From Agrobacterium tumefaciens (lineage in GTDB: Bacteria; Pseudomonadota; Alphaproteobacteria; Rhizobiales; Rhizobiaceae): a stretch of DNA of 64,000 bases. This document shows positions 18,978 through 27,793 of the stretch, piece after piece (positions within the stretch are counted from its first letter, which is position 1; the number at the start of each line of letters is the position of its first letter). The stretch lies in contig NZ_CP039904.1 of NCBI RefSeq assembly GCF_005221385.1, positions 682,001 through 746,000 of the forward strand. Direction: 5' to 3'. A program made the translations under genes and the position numbers. The notes beneath the pieces are model-generated. The model searched no databases. It had not been told where the DNA came from and worked only from the letters and a program-made list of their open reading frames with translations.

Positions 18978-19137
18978 CCCCCTCATCCGGCCCTTCGGGC
19001 CACCTTCTCCCACTCGGGGAGAAGAAACCATGCGGCAGCGCTTTGCTCAAAGCTATGCCGCATGGCATTGCCATTGCGGCTTGTTCTTCTCCCCGCCGGG
19101 GAGAAGTGCCGGAGCGAAGCGAGGCGATGAGGGGGTA
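18978..19137. repeat. Rhizobial intergenic palindromic repeat, copy 2
   Basis: Left module CCCTCATCCGGCCCTTCGGG then CCACCTTCTCCC; right module TTCTTCTCCCCGCCGGGGAG ending in a GATGAGGG arm. These are the same building blocks as 11148-11270 in the reverse order. The repeat fills the gap between the convergent bolA and aroB genes. Confidence 0.75.
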
Positions 19138-19165
19138 CCCTCACCGTTTCTCACCATAAATCACG

Positions 19166-20299
19166 TCACCCCGGGTGCTTTTCCGAAAGGAACGACTGCA
19201 CCTCGGAGGCCGCCACATCATCCGCCACGAAAGACTGGCCGATGCCGTGGGTGAGGATGAAGGTGAGCTTGCCGCCCTTGACCTTCTTGTCCTGCGCGAT
19301 CGCCGTCATCAGCGTCTCGACCGGCGGCAACTCACCAGGAATGTCCTTCATCGTTGTGGGCAGTCCAACCGCCTTCAGGTGCGCCTCGACACGGGCCGCG
19401 TCGTCAGGGCTTGCGAGGTTGAGACGGGCGGAGAACTGGTGCGCCAGCACCATGCCGATCGCCACACCTTCACCGTGCACCAGCCGCTTGCTGTCGTAAT
19501 TGGTCGCCGCCTCCAGCGCGTGGCCGAATGTATGGCCGAGATTGAGGAGCGCGCGCACGCCGTTTTCCTTCTCGTCGGCCACAACAACATCGGCTTTCGC
19601 CTGGCAGCTGGTCGCAATCGCCTGGATGCGGGCGGGACCGCCGGTGCGAATTTCATCCCAGTTCTTTTCGAGCCAGAAGAAGAAATCCGGCTTGTCGATC
19701 AGGCCGTATTTCACCACTTCGGCATAACCGGCGCGGAATTCGCGCGGGCTCAGCGTGTCAAGCACCGCCGTGTCCGCCAGCACCAGATCCGGCTGGTGGA
19801 AAACACCGACAAGGTTCTTGCCGTGGCGGCTATTGATGCCGGTCTTGCCCCCCACCGAGGAATCGACCTGCGCCAGAAGCGAGGTCGGTATCTGCACAAA
19901 ACGCACGCCACGGCGCACGATGCCGGCGGCAAAACCCGCGAGATCACCGATCACGCCGCCACCGAGTGCGATGACCGCATCGTTGCGTTCCACGCGTGCG
20001 GAGAGAACCGCATCGCAGACGGTGACCAGATGTTCGAAGCTCTTGGTTTTTTCACCAGCCGGCAGGGTCAGCGACACCGCCTCGATACCGTCCGTCTGCA
20101 GGCCATCCATCAGGCCTTCGAGGTAAAGCGGCGCCACATGCTCATCGGTGATGATCGCCGCTCTCCTGCCCTTCAGCCGCGCCGAAATCTCACCGCCCGC
20201 CCTGCCGATCAGTCCCGGCCCGATCAGAATATCATAGGCGCGCTCACCGAGCGGCACATGGACAAGGCGTTCGTCGGCGTGGATTTCGGAAGGCGTCAT
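19166..20299 (-). CDS. aroB: 3-dehydroquinate synthase
   Basis: AroB converts DAHP to 3-dehydroquinate, step two of the shikimate pathway, using NAD and zinc. The 377-residue protein has the NAD-binding GGGVIGDLAGFAA segment (about residues 113-125), TSLLAQVDSSVGGKTGIN (about 138-155) and the metal ligands in NLGHTFGHALE (about 261-271) and a later HGE. It follows aroK by 5 bases, so the two form one operon. Confidence 0.96.
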   Translation of the reverse strand: MTPSEIHADERLVHVPLGERAYDILIGPGLIGRAGGEISARLKGRRAAIITDEHVAPLYLEGLMDGLQTDGIEAVSLTLPAGEKTKSFEHLVTVCDAVLSARVERNDAVIALGGGVIGDLAGFAAGIVRRGVRFVQIPTSLLAQVDSSVGGKTGINSRHGKNLVGVFHQPDLVLADTAVLDTLSPREFRAGYAEVVKYGLIDKPDFFFWLEKNWDEIRTGGPARIQAIATSCQAKADVVVADEKENGVRALLNLGHTFGHALEAATNYDSKRLVHGEGVAIGMVLAHQFSARLNLASPDDAARVEAHLKAVGLPTTMKDIPGELPPVETLMTAIAQDKKVKGGKLTFILTHGIGQSFVADDVAASEVQSFLSEKHPG

Positions 20300-20304
20300 G
20301 ATGG

Positions 20305-20886
20305 TCAGTCTTTCTGTTCGATGCCGGCGATGGCGGCCAGCACTTCAGTCACGATGATTTCCTTGCGGACATCACGGGATTCGATGGTGAGATCAGCTCC
20401 GGCATAGATCGGGTAACGTTTCTCCATCAGCGCCGCCAATGTGGCCTTGGGATTTTCGGTCTTGAGAAGCGGACGATGATCGCGCTTGTTGACCCTTTCC
20501 CACAAAACCTCGAGATCGGCTTTAAGCCACAGCGAGATGCTGCCCCGCGTGATGTGACGTCTGGTATTGTCGTTGATGAAGGCTCCACCACCGGTGGAGA
20601 TAACCTTGGGACCGCCGCGCAAAAGCCGCTTGATGACCCGTGTTTCCAGCGCCCGGAACTCTTCCTCACCATAGGTGGCGAAAAGCTCTGATATCGTCAT
20701 GCGCGAGACACGCTCGATTTCCACATCCGTATCGATGAACTGGACTTTAAGCTGCTGGGCAACCATTCGGCCTATCGCGGACTTTCCAGCCCCCATCAGC
20801 CCGACAAAGACGATGTTGCGCCGTCCGAGCTTTGCCCGCGCTTGTTCCCCGAGTGTGGCCGGGACGGATAAATTCGTTTCATTCAT
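20305..20886 (-). CDS. aroK: Shikimate kinase
   Basis: Shikimate kinase phosphorylates shikimate with ATP. The 193-residue protein has Walker A GLMGAGKSAIGR (about residues 29-40), the shikimate-binding D-T-D segment (FIDTDVEIER), FRALETRVI and STGGGAF. It is first in an operon with aroB and divergent from the small membrane gene at 21075; the 190-base gap between them should hold both promoters. Confidence 0.95.
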   Translation of the reverse strand: MNETNLSVPATLGEQARAKLGRRNIVFVGLMGAGKSAIGRMVAQQLKVQFIDTDVEIERVSRMTISELFATYGEEEFRALETRVIKRLLRGGPKVISTGGGAFINDNTRRHITRGSISLWLKADLEVLWERVNKRDHRPLLKTENPKATLAALMEKRYPIYAGADLTIESRDVRKEIIVTEVLAAIAGIEQKD

Positions 20887-21074
20887 AAATTTGAAAGCCC
20901 GTTTGGCATGGATATCTGCAAATGTTTACGAAGCGTCAAGCCAAATTGCTGACTGAATGGCGTTGAATCACAATCATCGCCGCATGCGGCACGGGGCGAA
21001 AGCCGGCTTTTTGATCTTGCCGCCGCTTTCGCCGCACCGCATATAAGTTCGACCGCCACCTTCACGGAGCCGCC

Positions 21075-21248
21075 ATGCCCACCCTCTTCCGCTTCACGAT
21101 GATACTGGCGACCATCGCGGGGCTGATCTATGGCGGCATGGTGCTGCTTGTCATGGTCGTGAAACCGCGCGACCGCGAGGTGACGGTGCGCATTCCGTCC
21201 GAACGTCTGAACCCACCTGCGGCAGAACCGGTAAGGCGCACTCCATGA
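21075..21248 (+). CDS. 57-residue membrane protein overlapping xerD
   Basis: The reading frame begins at ATG 21075 after CGGAG and encodes [20 protein letters not shown]..., with one membrane segment (about residues 6-29), then a basic K-P-R-D-R-E stretch and a proline-rich tail. Its TGA overlaps the xerD ATG (ATGA). Codon usage and GC bias match the neighbours, which supports it as a real gene. The function is unknown. A similar short membrane frame before xerD is, as I recall, common in rhizobia. Confidence 0.75.
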   Translation: MPTLFRFTMILATIAGLIYGGMVLLVMVVKPRDREVTVRIPSERLNPPAAEPVRRTP

Positions 21249-22228
21249 GCGGACTAGCGGCAGGGCGTGACGGCGCGCGGCTCGAAAGTTTTCTGGAGAT
21301 GATGAGCGCCGAAAGAGGTGCTGCCGCCAACACGCTTTCCTCTTACGAACACGACCTTTCGGATCTGCGCGAATTTCTGGCCGGCCGAGGTCAGTCTTTG
21401 ACCGAGGCCGCCACGCCAGACCTGTCCGCCTATCTCACCCATCTTTCCACCCTAGGCTTTGCCGCCACCTCGCAGGCTCGACGCTTGTCCTCGATGCGGC
21501 AGTTCTATCGCTTCCTCTATTCGGAGGGGCTGCGCGGCGACGATCCGACCGGCATCATTGACGCCCCCAAAAAGGGTCTCAGCCTGCCGAAGACGATGAG
21601 TGTTGCCGATGTGACGGGACTTCTCCGCATCGCAGCAGAGGAAGCAGCCACCGCCGGTCCCGGCCAGCTTGCCCGCATCCGCATGCATCTGCTGCTTGAA
21701 CTGCTTTATGCCACCGGCATGCGCGTCAGCGAGCTCGTTTCCTTGCCGGTCAAGGTGCTGCGGCAGGAAGGCCGCTTCCTGATGATCCGGGGCAAGGGTA
21801 ACAAGGACCGCATGGTGCTTCTGTCACGCGCCGCCATCGAGGCCATGGAAAAATACGACGCCGCCAGAAAGGCGCTCGCGCCGGATAAAGCCAAGGCGGG
21901 GAAAAAAGCCGAAGCACCGGAAAGCCCGTGGCTGTTTCCTTCGAGCAGTAAGGAAGGTCATCTGCCACGGCAGGTCTTCGCCCGCGACCTCAAAGATATC
22001 GCCATTCGCGCCGGTCTCACCCCTTCGGCGGTGTCACCGCACGTCCTGCGTCATGCCTTTGCCAGCCACCTCCTGCAGAACGGCGCGGACCTGCGCGCCG
22101 TACAGGAACTGCTCGGCCATTCCGACATTTCCACGACACAAATCTATACGCATGTGCTGGAAGAACGCTTGCAAGAACTGGTACAAACACATCACCCCCT
22201 TGCCAAACAGGGCAAAAACCTTGATTAG
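21245..22228 (+). CDS. xerD: Site-specific tyrosine recombinase XerD
   Basis: XerD with XerC resolves chromosome dimers at dif. The 327-residue protein has a SAM-like core-binding N-terminal domain (about residues 5-100) and a catalytic domain. The catalytic residues are R in [13 protein letters not shown] in the beta-hairpin GKGNKDR, H-x-x-R in [16 protein letters not shown], and the nucleophile Y in TTQIYTHV near residue 306. It is the housekeeping recombinase, not a sign of a mobile element: its neighbours are accA and the 57-residue gene. Confidence 0.94.
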   Translation: MSGLAAGRDGARLESFLEMMSAERGAAANTLSSYEHDLSDLREFLAGRGQSLTEAATPDLSAYLTHLSTLGFAATSQARRLSSMRQFYRFLYSEGLRGDDPTGIIDAPKKGLSLPKTMSVADVTGLLRIAAEEAATAGPGQLARIRMHLLLELLYATGMRVSELVSLPVKVLRQEGRFLMIRGKGNKDRMVLLSRAAIEAMEKYDAARKALAPDKAKAGKKAEAPESPWLFPSSSKEGHLPRQVFARDLKDIAIRAGLTPSAVSPHVLRHAFASHLLQNGADLRAVQELLGHSDISTTQIYTHVLEERLQELVQTHHPLAKQGKNLD

Positions 22229-22290
22229 AGCGACCGGAACCGCCGGATAATCCGGTCAAACCTTGCGCAAAACGATCGGAAACGGATCTC

Positions 22291-23244
22291 ATGCACAATT
22301 ATCTCGACTTCGAAAAACCTATCTCGGACCTTGAAGGCAAGATCATCGAGCTGAAGAAGCTTGCCGATGAAGACGAGAGCATAGACACCTCGGAGGAGAT
22401 CAACCGCCTGGAATCGCGCGTCAATGATGCGATGCAGGATATCTATTCCAAGCTGAATGCCTGGCAGAAAACGCAGGTCGCGCGTCACCCGCAGCGGCCG
22501 CATTTCGTTGACTATGCCAAGGCGCTGTTCACCGATTTCACGCCGCTTGCCGGCGACCGCAAATTTTCCGAAGACGCCGCCATTCAGGCGGGCCTTGCCC
22601 GCTTCAACGGTCAGCCCGTCGCCATCATCGGCCAGGAAAAGGGTAACGACACCAAAAGCCGCCTGAAGCATAATTTCGGCAGTGCACGTCCGGAAGGTTA
22701 CCGCAAGGCGATCCGCGTGCTGGAACTGGCTGACCGTTTCTCGCTGCCGGTCGTCACCCTTATCGATACCGCAGGCGCATATCCCGGCGTTGGCGCCGAA
22801 GAACGCGGCCAGGCCGAAGCCATCGCCCGCTCGACGGAAATGTGCCTTAACGTCAAGGTGCCGATCGTATCCGTCGTCATCGGCGAAGGCGGTTCAGGCG
22901 GCGCCATCGCCATCGCCACCGGCAACCGCGTCTATATGCTTGAACATTCGATCTATTCGGTGATCTCGCCGGAAGGTGCGGCCTCCATTCTCTGGCGTGA
23001 TTCGACCCGCGCCAAGGAAGCCGCAACCAACATGAAGATCACGTCCGAAGACCTGAAGTCGCTCGGCGTCATCGACGGTATCATTGCCGAACCGATCGGC
23101 GGCGCGCATCGCGACCCGGAAACCGTCATCAACGCCACCGGTGATGTGATCGCCAAGGCGCTGGCCGATCTTTCGCAGCGTTCGGGCACGCAGCTTCGCG
23201 CCGAACGCCGCCAGAAGTTCCTGGATATCGGCCGGAATCTCTAA
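22291..23244 (+). CDS. accA: Acetyl-CoA carboxylase carboxyltransferase subunit alpha
   Basis: AccA with AccD transfers CO2 from biotin-BCCP to acetyl-CoA to make malonyl-CoA for fatty acid synthesis. The 317-residue protein starts [18 protein letters not shown], has an N-terminal helical segment, and the crotonase-like fold with [30 protein letters not shown] (about residues 161-177) and [12 protein letters not shown] (about 198-209), which form the acyl-CoA oxyanion site. It stands 62 bases after xerD. Confidence 0.96.
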   Translation: MHNYLDFEKPISDLEGKIIELKKLADEDESIDTSEEINRLESRVNDAMQDIYSKLNAWQKTQVARHPQRPHFVDYAKALFTDFTPLAGDRKFSEDAAIQAGLARFNGQPVAIIGQEKGNDTKSRLKHNFGSARPEGYRKAIRVLELADRFSLPVVTLIDTAGAYPGVGAEERGQAEAIARSTEMCLNVKVPIVSVVIGEGGSGGAIAIATGNRVYMLEHSIYSVISPEGAASILWRDSTRAKEAATNMKITSEDLKSLGVIDGIIAEPIGGAHRDPETVINATGDVIAKALADLSQRSGTQLRAERRQKFLDIGRNL

Positions 23245-23436
23245 CTCCGGCCTTATTTTCCTTGAATATCGCCCCAACTCGGCCATAGTCCGGTCACATC
23301 AAAAGATGTATCGGCGGCCGCGGGGGCGGATCCGATTTGAGTTAAGAAGATGTAAACGGTTAATACCGTATTTAAAATACACACGGGACGGTGTAGAACT
23401 GCCGCCGCTTCGTGCCATCGTCTTTCGGATCAGATC

Positions 23437-24732
23437 ATGCGTTTGACACATTTTGCACTTCTTGCCTGCACCGCGCTCGTTCTCGCCGGCTGTAACGATA
23501 CGCTCGAAACCGTCGAACGCGACGTTTCCCACGTCAAGAACAAGGTTGATTACCCGCTGTCTCCGTCCATTCTGGCCGAGATCGACAAGCGGGGCATGGA
23601 TCGCACCTCGCCGATCATGATCCGCATCTTCAAGGAAGAAGGCGCGCTGGAAATCTGGAAGGCCAGACGCGACAACCGTTTCGAGAAGATCGCCGGCTAC
23701 GAAATTTGCGCCTGGTCCGGCAAACTCGGCCCGAAGGTGAAGGAAGGCGACCGGCAGGCGCCGGAAGGTTTCTACAACCTGACGCCCGCGCACCTTAATC
23801 CAAACTCGAAATATTACCTCGCCATCAATACCGGCTTCCCGAACCGTTACGATGCCGCCAATGGCCGCAACGGCACCAATCTGATGATCCATGGCGCCTG
23901 CTCATCGTCCGGCTGTTATTCGATGACGGATGCGCAGATTCTTGAGATTTACGGTTTCGCCCGTGACGCCTTCAAGGGCGGCCAGAAGACCGTGCAGCTG
24001 CAGGCCTTCCCGTTCCGAATGACGGCGGAAAACATGGCCCGCCACCGCCAGAGCGAACATCTCGAATTCTGGAAGATGCTGAAGGTCGGTTACGACAATT
24101 TCGAAGTCACCAAGCGCCCGCCGGACGTAAACGTCTGCGAGAAGAAATATGTCTTCAACCAGCAGACGGAAGGCGGCACCTTCAACGGCTCCGCGCAGTG
24201 CCCGGCCATGAGCACACCGCCGGCGCTCGTCAGCGCACTTTCGAGCTACGAAAAAACCTATGATCTCGCCTATGAAAAGGCGATGAAAAAATATGACGGC
24301 ATGGCCTGGTACGACCCGAGCGAAGCCGAGCGCAAGGCGCTGGTCGCCGAAAAGCGCAAGGGCCGCGAACCCGCCTATGCGCCGACCGGTTCGGCGCTGA
24401 AGGCCGGCAAGCTGATGAAGGAAACGGAATATGCAGCGCTGATGGAGAAAAAGGCGCAGCAGGTGACGTCGTCTTCTCCGGCCACAACCGCAACCGCCTC
24501 TTCTCTGCGCGGCCCGCGCCCTTCGGCAGCCCAGCCCGCCGCTCCGCAATCGAACCCGGCGCCAGCGGCCCCGACAATGGTTGCCACAGCCACCCCTTCG
24601 GCCGCCGGACAGAATGGAACCACTGCCCAGAGCATACCGGTTCCGGCCCTGAACCCGCTCGCCTATTCCGCAGCACCTGCACCGGAAGCGCCCGAGAAGA
24701 AGCCGTTCTGGAAGTTCTGGGCCAAGGAATGA
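23437..24732 (+). CDS. YafK-type murein L,D-transpeptidase lipoprotein
   Basis: The 431-residue protein has a lipoprotein signal with the lipobox LAGC (Cys19). It also has an L,D-transpeptidase domain of the YafK/DpaA type with His152 and the catalytic Cys160 in IHGACSSSGCYSM. The last 90 residues are Ala/Pro/Ser-rich and low complexity. Family members make or cut L,D-bonds in peptidoglycan or release Braun-type lipoprotein links. The preceding 190-base gap is AT-rich and likely holds its promoter. It overlaps the tusA-like gene by 4 bases. Confidence 0.88.
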   Translation: MRLTHFALLACTALVLAGCNDTLETVERDVSHVKNKVDYPLSPSILAEIDKRGMDRTSPIMIRIFKEEGALEIWKARRDNRFEKIAGYEICAWSGKLGPKVKEGDRQAPEGFYNLTPAHLNPNSKYYLAINTGFPNRYDAANGRNGTNLMIHGACSSSGCYSMTDAQILEIYGFARDAFKGGQKTVQLQAFPFRMTAENMARHRQSEHLEFWKMLKVGYDNFEVTKRPPDVNVCEKKYVFNQQTEGGTFNGSAQCPAMSTPPALVSALSSYEKTYDLAYEKAMKKYDGMAWYDPSEAERKALVAEKRKGREPAYAPTGSALKAGKLMKETEYAALMEKKAQQVTSSSPATTATASSLRGPRPSAAQPAAPQSNPAPAAPTMVATATPSAAGQNGTTAQSIPVPALNPLAYSAAPAPEAPEKKPFWKFWAKE

Positions 24733-24965
24733 GCGACACGGCCGAGATAATTTTCGATCTGAGGGGGCTTAAATGCCCCCTTCCCGTTTTGAGAAGCCGC
24801 AAGAAACTCGCGGCACTGAAAGCGGGCGATATTCTGACTATCGAGACGACCGATCCGCTGGCGGTGATCGATATTGCGCATATGTGCAATGAGGACGGGC
24901 ATAACTTGCTGGAAACTACTGCGGTGGATAAGGGGCATCGGTTTCGGATTGTGAAGGGCGGGTAA
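24729..24965 (+). CDS. TusA-family sulfurtransferase
   Basis: The 78-residue protein has the TusA/SirA fold with the active Cys16 in the CPLP motif (LRGLKCPLPVLRSRKKL). Family members relay persulfide sulfur, for example to tRNA thiolation or molybdenum cofactor enzymes. It overlaps the transpeptidase gene by ATGA, so it is translated from the same mRNA. No functional tie between the two is evident. No other sulfur relay genes are nearby, so the sulfur acceptor cannot be named. Confidence 0.9.
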   Translation: MSDTAEIIFDLRGLKCPLPVLRSRKKLAALKAGDILTIETTDPLAVIDIAHMCNEDGHNLLETTAVDKGHRFRIVKGG

Positions 24966-24990
24966 CCGACGTTCAATGGCGTCGGCCGTG

Positions 24991-25153
24991 GTTACCCCCT
25001 CTGTCCTGCCGGACATCTCCCCCACAAGGGGGGGAGATCTGCAAGCAGCTCCCCCATCACTTCATTCTCAAATGTCGAGATGGCCGAAACCTCGCCTCGA
25101 TTCGATCTCCCTCCTTGTGGGGGAGATGTCCGGCAGGGCAGAGGGGGGGTAAC
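24991..25153. repeat. 163-bp element with long inverted arms
   Basis: The left arm begins GTTACCCCCTCTGTCCTGCC and continues through GGACATCTCCCCCACAAG. The right arm is its near-perfect reverse complement, ending GGGGGGGTAAC. Arms are about 45-50 bases, separated by roughly 60 bases. No gene is visible inside. It lies between the ends of the convergent tusA-like and cobW-like genes. Confidence 0.7.
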
Positions 25154-25185
25154 CCCACCCGCCGATTTCAACGCCGTCGCGCGAT

Positions 25186-26319
25186 CTAAAACCGCAACCC
25201 GGAAACCGCCAGCGGATTATCCGTCATTGCCTGCCTGTCCGGCCGGTCGATACCCGGCGTACCGGTGAAGGCCGCGAACAGGTCCTTTACGAAAGCCTCC
25301 GGCAAATCCTTCGTAATCAGCACCATGCGCGTGCGCTGGTCCGACGGGTCCGGCCAGGCCGAAAGACGCTGAGGCGTGTGGAAAATGTTCTGAACCCCAT
25401 GCAACACCAGCGGTCTGCCCGGATTATCAGACAGCTTGACGATGGCCTTCATGCGCAAGAGCTTTTCACCATGTGCCGAGCGCAGCAGATCCACGAACAT
25501 GTCGATCGCCATCGGGTTGATCGGCTGATCGTGAATGATCGAGAAGGAACGGATAGACGCATCGTGCCGGTTCACATCGTGGTGATGGTGGTCATCGTGG
25601 TCACCATGATGATGGTGGTGGTGGCCATGTTCATGGCCGTGATCATGCTCCGCCTCTTCACCCAGCCAGCGGCCGACATCGGCACTCTTGCTGCCGGCAT
25701 CGTAAAGGCCGTTGTCGAGAAGACCCGCAGCGCTCCACTCGGTTTTGTCGCCATCCTCGATTGTCGCACGCGGATTGAGGGCCTGAAGGCGGGCCGTCAA
25801 CGCGGAAATCGCCGCAGCATCGGCAAGCGCCCGCTTGGTCATCACCAGCCGGTCGGCCACAGCCGCCTGCTTCACCGCCTCTTCGTGATTGTCGAGCGTG
25901 GAGAGGCCGTTCACGGCATCCACCACCGTAATCATGCCATTGAGCACGAAATTCTGCGCGATCACCGGATTGCCCATGATCGATTGCATGACCGGGGCAG
26001 GATCGGCAAGGCCGGTCGTCTCGATCACCACCCGCTTCACCGGCTTCAGCTTGCCTGTCTGGATACCATCCATCAGTTCCGCCAGCGTATCCACCAGCTC
26101 ACCGCGCACCGTGCAGCAGAGGCAGCCCTCCGCCAGCTCGATAATACCCTCGCCTGCGCTTTCGACCAGCATGTGATCGATACTGACGTCGCCAAATTCA
26201 TTGATGATGATCGCGGCGTCACTCATCTCGGGATCTTTGAGAAGCCGATTGAGCAGCGTCGATTTTCCGGCGCCGAGAAATCCGGTGATAATGGAAACCG
26301 GGATGCGATCGCGAGACAT
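25186..26319 (-). CDS. CobW/ZNG1-type GTP-dependent metallochaperone
   Basis: The 377-residue COG0523 protein has Walker A GFLGAGKST (13-21), the metal-binding GCLCC motif (65-69), the GTPase NKxD-like region, a His-rich stretch of about 30 residues (about 233-263) and a CobW C-terminal domain. Members deliver zinc or cobalt to client proteins. The His-rich loop plus a Zur-like palindrome 109 bases upstream point to zinc limitation rather than B12 synthesis. The ATG at 26319 gives MSRDRIPVSIITG, the family start; a longer frame would swallow the regulatory site. Confidence 0.88.
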   Translation of the reverse strand: MSRDRIPVSIITGFLGAGKSTLLNRLLKDPEMSDAAIIINEFGDVSIDHMLVESAGEGIIELAEGCLCCTVRGELVDTLAELMDGIQTGKLKPVKRVVIETTGLADPAPVMQSIMGNPVIAQNFVLNGMITVVDAVNGLSTLDNHEEAVKQAAVADRLVMTKRALADAAAISALTARLQALNPRATIEDGDKTEWSAAGLLDNGLYDAGSKSADVGRWLGEEAEHDHGHEHGHHHHHHGDHDDHHHHDVNRHDASIRSFSIIHDQPINPMAIDMFVDLLRSAHGEKLLRMKAIVKLSDNPGRPLVLHGVQNIFHTPQRLSAWPDPSDQRTRMVLITKDLPEAFVKDLFAAFTGTPGIDRPDRQAMTDNPLAVSGLRF

Positions 26320-26427
26320 GCCTTGCCTGTGTGTTGATGGCGGCCCAGGCAGGTCATTGGACGACATGAAACCCGGAACCGCGTGATAAAAACAGAAATC
26401 GCCCAAGGCCTGAAGCCACGGGCGAGA

Positions 26428-26444
26428 CTGTAATATCATAACAG
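26428..26444 (-). promoter_or_regulatory. Candidate Zur box before the CobW-like gene
   Basis: The imperfect palindrome CTGTTATGATATTACAG (leftward strand) resembles the GTTAT-N3-ATAAC core bound by Zur proteins; 12 of 17 positions are symmetric. It lies 109 bases before the ATG in an otherwise empty gap of about 190 bases. Confidence 0.45.
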
Positions 26445-26511
26445 ATCAGAGCTGCGAATAGCCAATCCACAAGCGTAGTCGCCCTTCGTCATTGAAGAGC
26501 GGTCAAGGCAA

Positions 26512-27681
26512 TCAGAATGTCGGGCGTGGGATCGGGATCGGCACGTTGGCCAACTCACCCTTGCCGACAGCCCCCTTGGTCGTGTTGACAGCCACCGTCT
26601 CACTGCCTGGAATGAGACCGGCAAAGGAATATTCCGGTGGGCGGGTCATCTCCGTCACATAGGGCGAATGGATGACCATACGGCCGGCTTCATCGCGGCC
26701 CTCGCTACGCACCTTGGCAGCCTTCGGGTTGCAGATTTCGGCGCTGACATCGTTCACATCGCCGGTATCGCCATAAGGCGCCAGCGAAGCGAGCGAAACA
26801 CCCTGACCGGAAGGCGCCGTCAGCCCCATCTGCAGCAGGTCGGCAGACTGGTCGGTTCGTCCGGCAAGGCTGTCCGCGCCCAGCACCACAGTGATGACGG
26901 AGCGGCCATTGCGCACGGCAGACGACACCTGATTGAAGCCGGAGGCACAGATGAAGCCGGTCTTCATGCCGTCAGCGCCATCGAAGCGGCCGACCAGCAT
27001 GTTGAAATTGGCATAGTTCTTCTTGCCGGTGCTGACGCCTTCCAGCGAGAAATAATGGGCATATTCCGGAAACTCGCGCTTGATGATCAGCGCCAGCAGC
27101 GCCAGATCACGCGCGGTCGTATATTGCCCCTTTCCGGGCAGGCCGTTGGCGTTCACATAGCGGGTGGAGCTCATGCCCAACCGCTGCGCCTGCGCATTCA
27201 TCTGCGCCACGAAATTGTCGCTGGTACCACCGATGGTCTCGGCAATCGCCACGGCTATATCATTGGCGGATTTGATCAGCAGCAGCTTCAGCGCGCTGTC
27301 CATCGTCAGCTTCTGGCCGGGCTTGAAATACATTTTAGAGGCCGGCTGGTCGGCGGCCTTCTTGCTCATCACCACTTCCGTCTGCGGGCTGAGCTTGCCG
27401 GCCTTCATCTGCGAAAAGGCGATATAGGCAGTCATCAGCTTGGTGAGCGACGCCGGATACCACTTGCGGAAGGCTTCCTGATGGGAAATCACCTTGCCGG
27501 TTTTGACATCCACCACCATTTTCGGATTGGCATTGGCCACAGGCGCCACGGCAACGAGGCCTGCGGTCATGATGGCAACGGCTGCGGAGAGCCGCCGGGC
27601 GGCGTTTGGCGATTTAACTGTCTGTGGCAAGGCTTGTCCTCGAATTCCCGTCTTCGGTCGGGGAATGGCAATATTCACCAT
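26512..27681 (-). CDS. D-alanyl-D-alanine carboxypeptidase (PBP5-like)
   Basis: This low-molecular-weight penicillin-binding protein trims the terminal D-Ala of peptidoglycan stem peptides in the periplasm. The 389-residue product has a signal sequence (about residues 30-52), the S-x-x-K motif SLTK at 78-81, S-x-N as SAN at 138-140, and KTG in DGMKTGFICAS. The start is the ATG at 27681; a longer frame to 27708 is less likely. It is divergent from the M20 amidohydrolase gene with 112 bases between the starts. Confidence 0.9.
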   Translation of the reverse strand: MVNIAIPRPKTGIRGQALPQTVKSPNAARRLSAAVAIMTAGLVAVAPVANANPKMVVDVKTGKVISHQEAFRKWYPASLTKLMTAYIAFSQMKAGKLSPQTEVVMSKKAADQPASKMYFKPGQKLTMDSALKLLLIKSANDIAVAIAETIGGTSDNFVAQMNAQAQRLGMSSTRYVNANGLPGKGQYTTARDLALLALIIKREFPEYAHYFSLEGVSTGKKNYANFNMLVGRFDGADGMKTGFICASGFNQVSSAVRNGRSVITVVLGADSLAGRTDQSADLLQMGLTAPSGQGVSLASLAPYGDTGDVNDVSAEICNPKAAKVRSEGRDEAGRMVIHSPYVTEMTRPPEYSFAGLIPGSETVAVNTTKGAVGKGELANVPIPIPRPTF

Positions 27682-27793
27682 ATATGTCCTAGCAATGGCA
27701 AAGTACATTGATTACGTCAATTATGCGGCGCACTATCCACCACGGAGGATGGCTTTTACCACACGCCGCACCGATGAACCCAGGAATGAACGA

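Noticed and set aside
21245..22228. xerD as a sign of a mobile element
   Set aside because: The sequence and neighbours (accA, conserved small gene) are those of the housekeeping recombinase.
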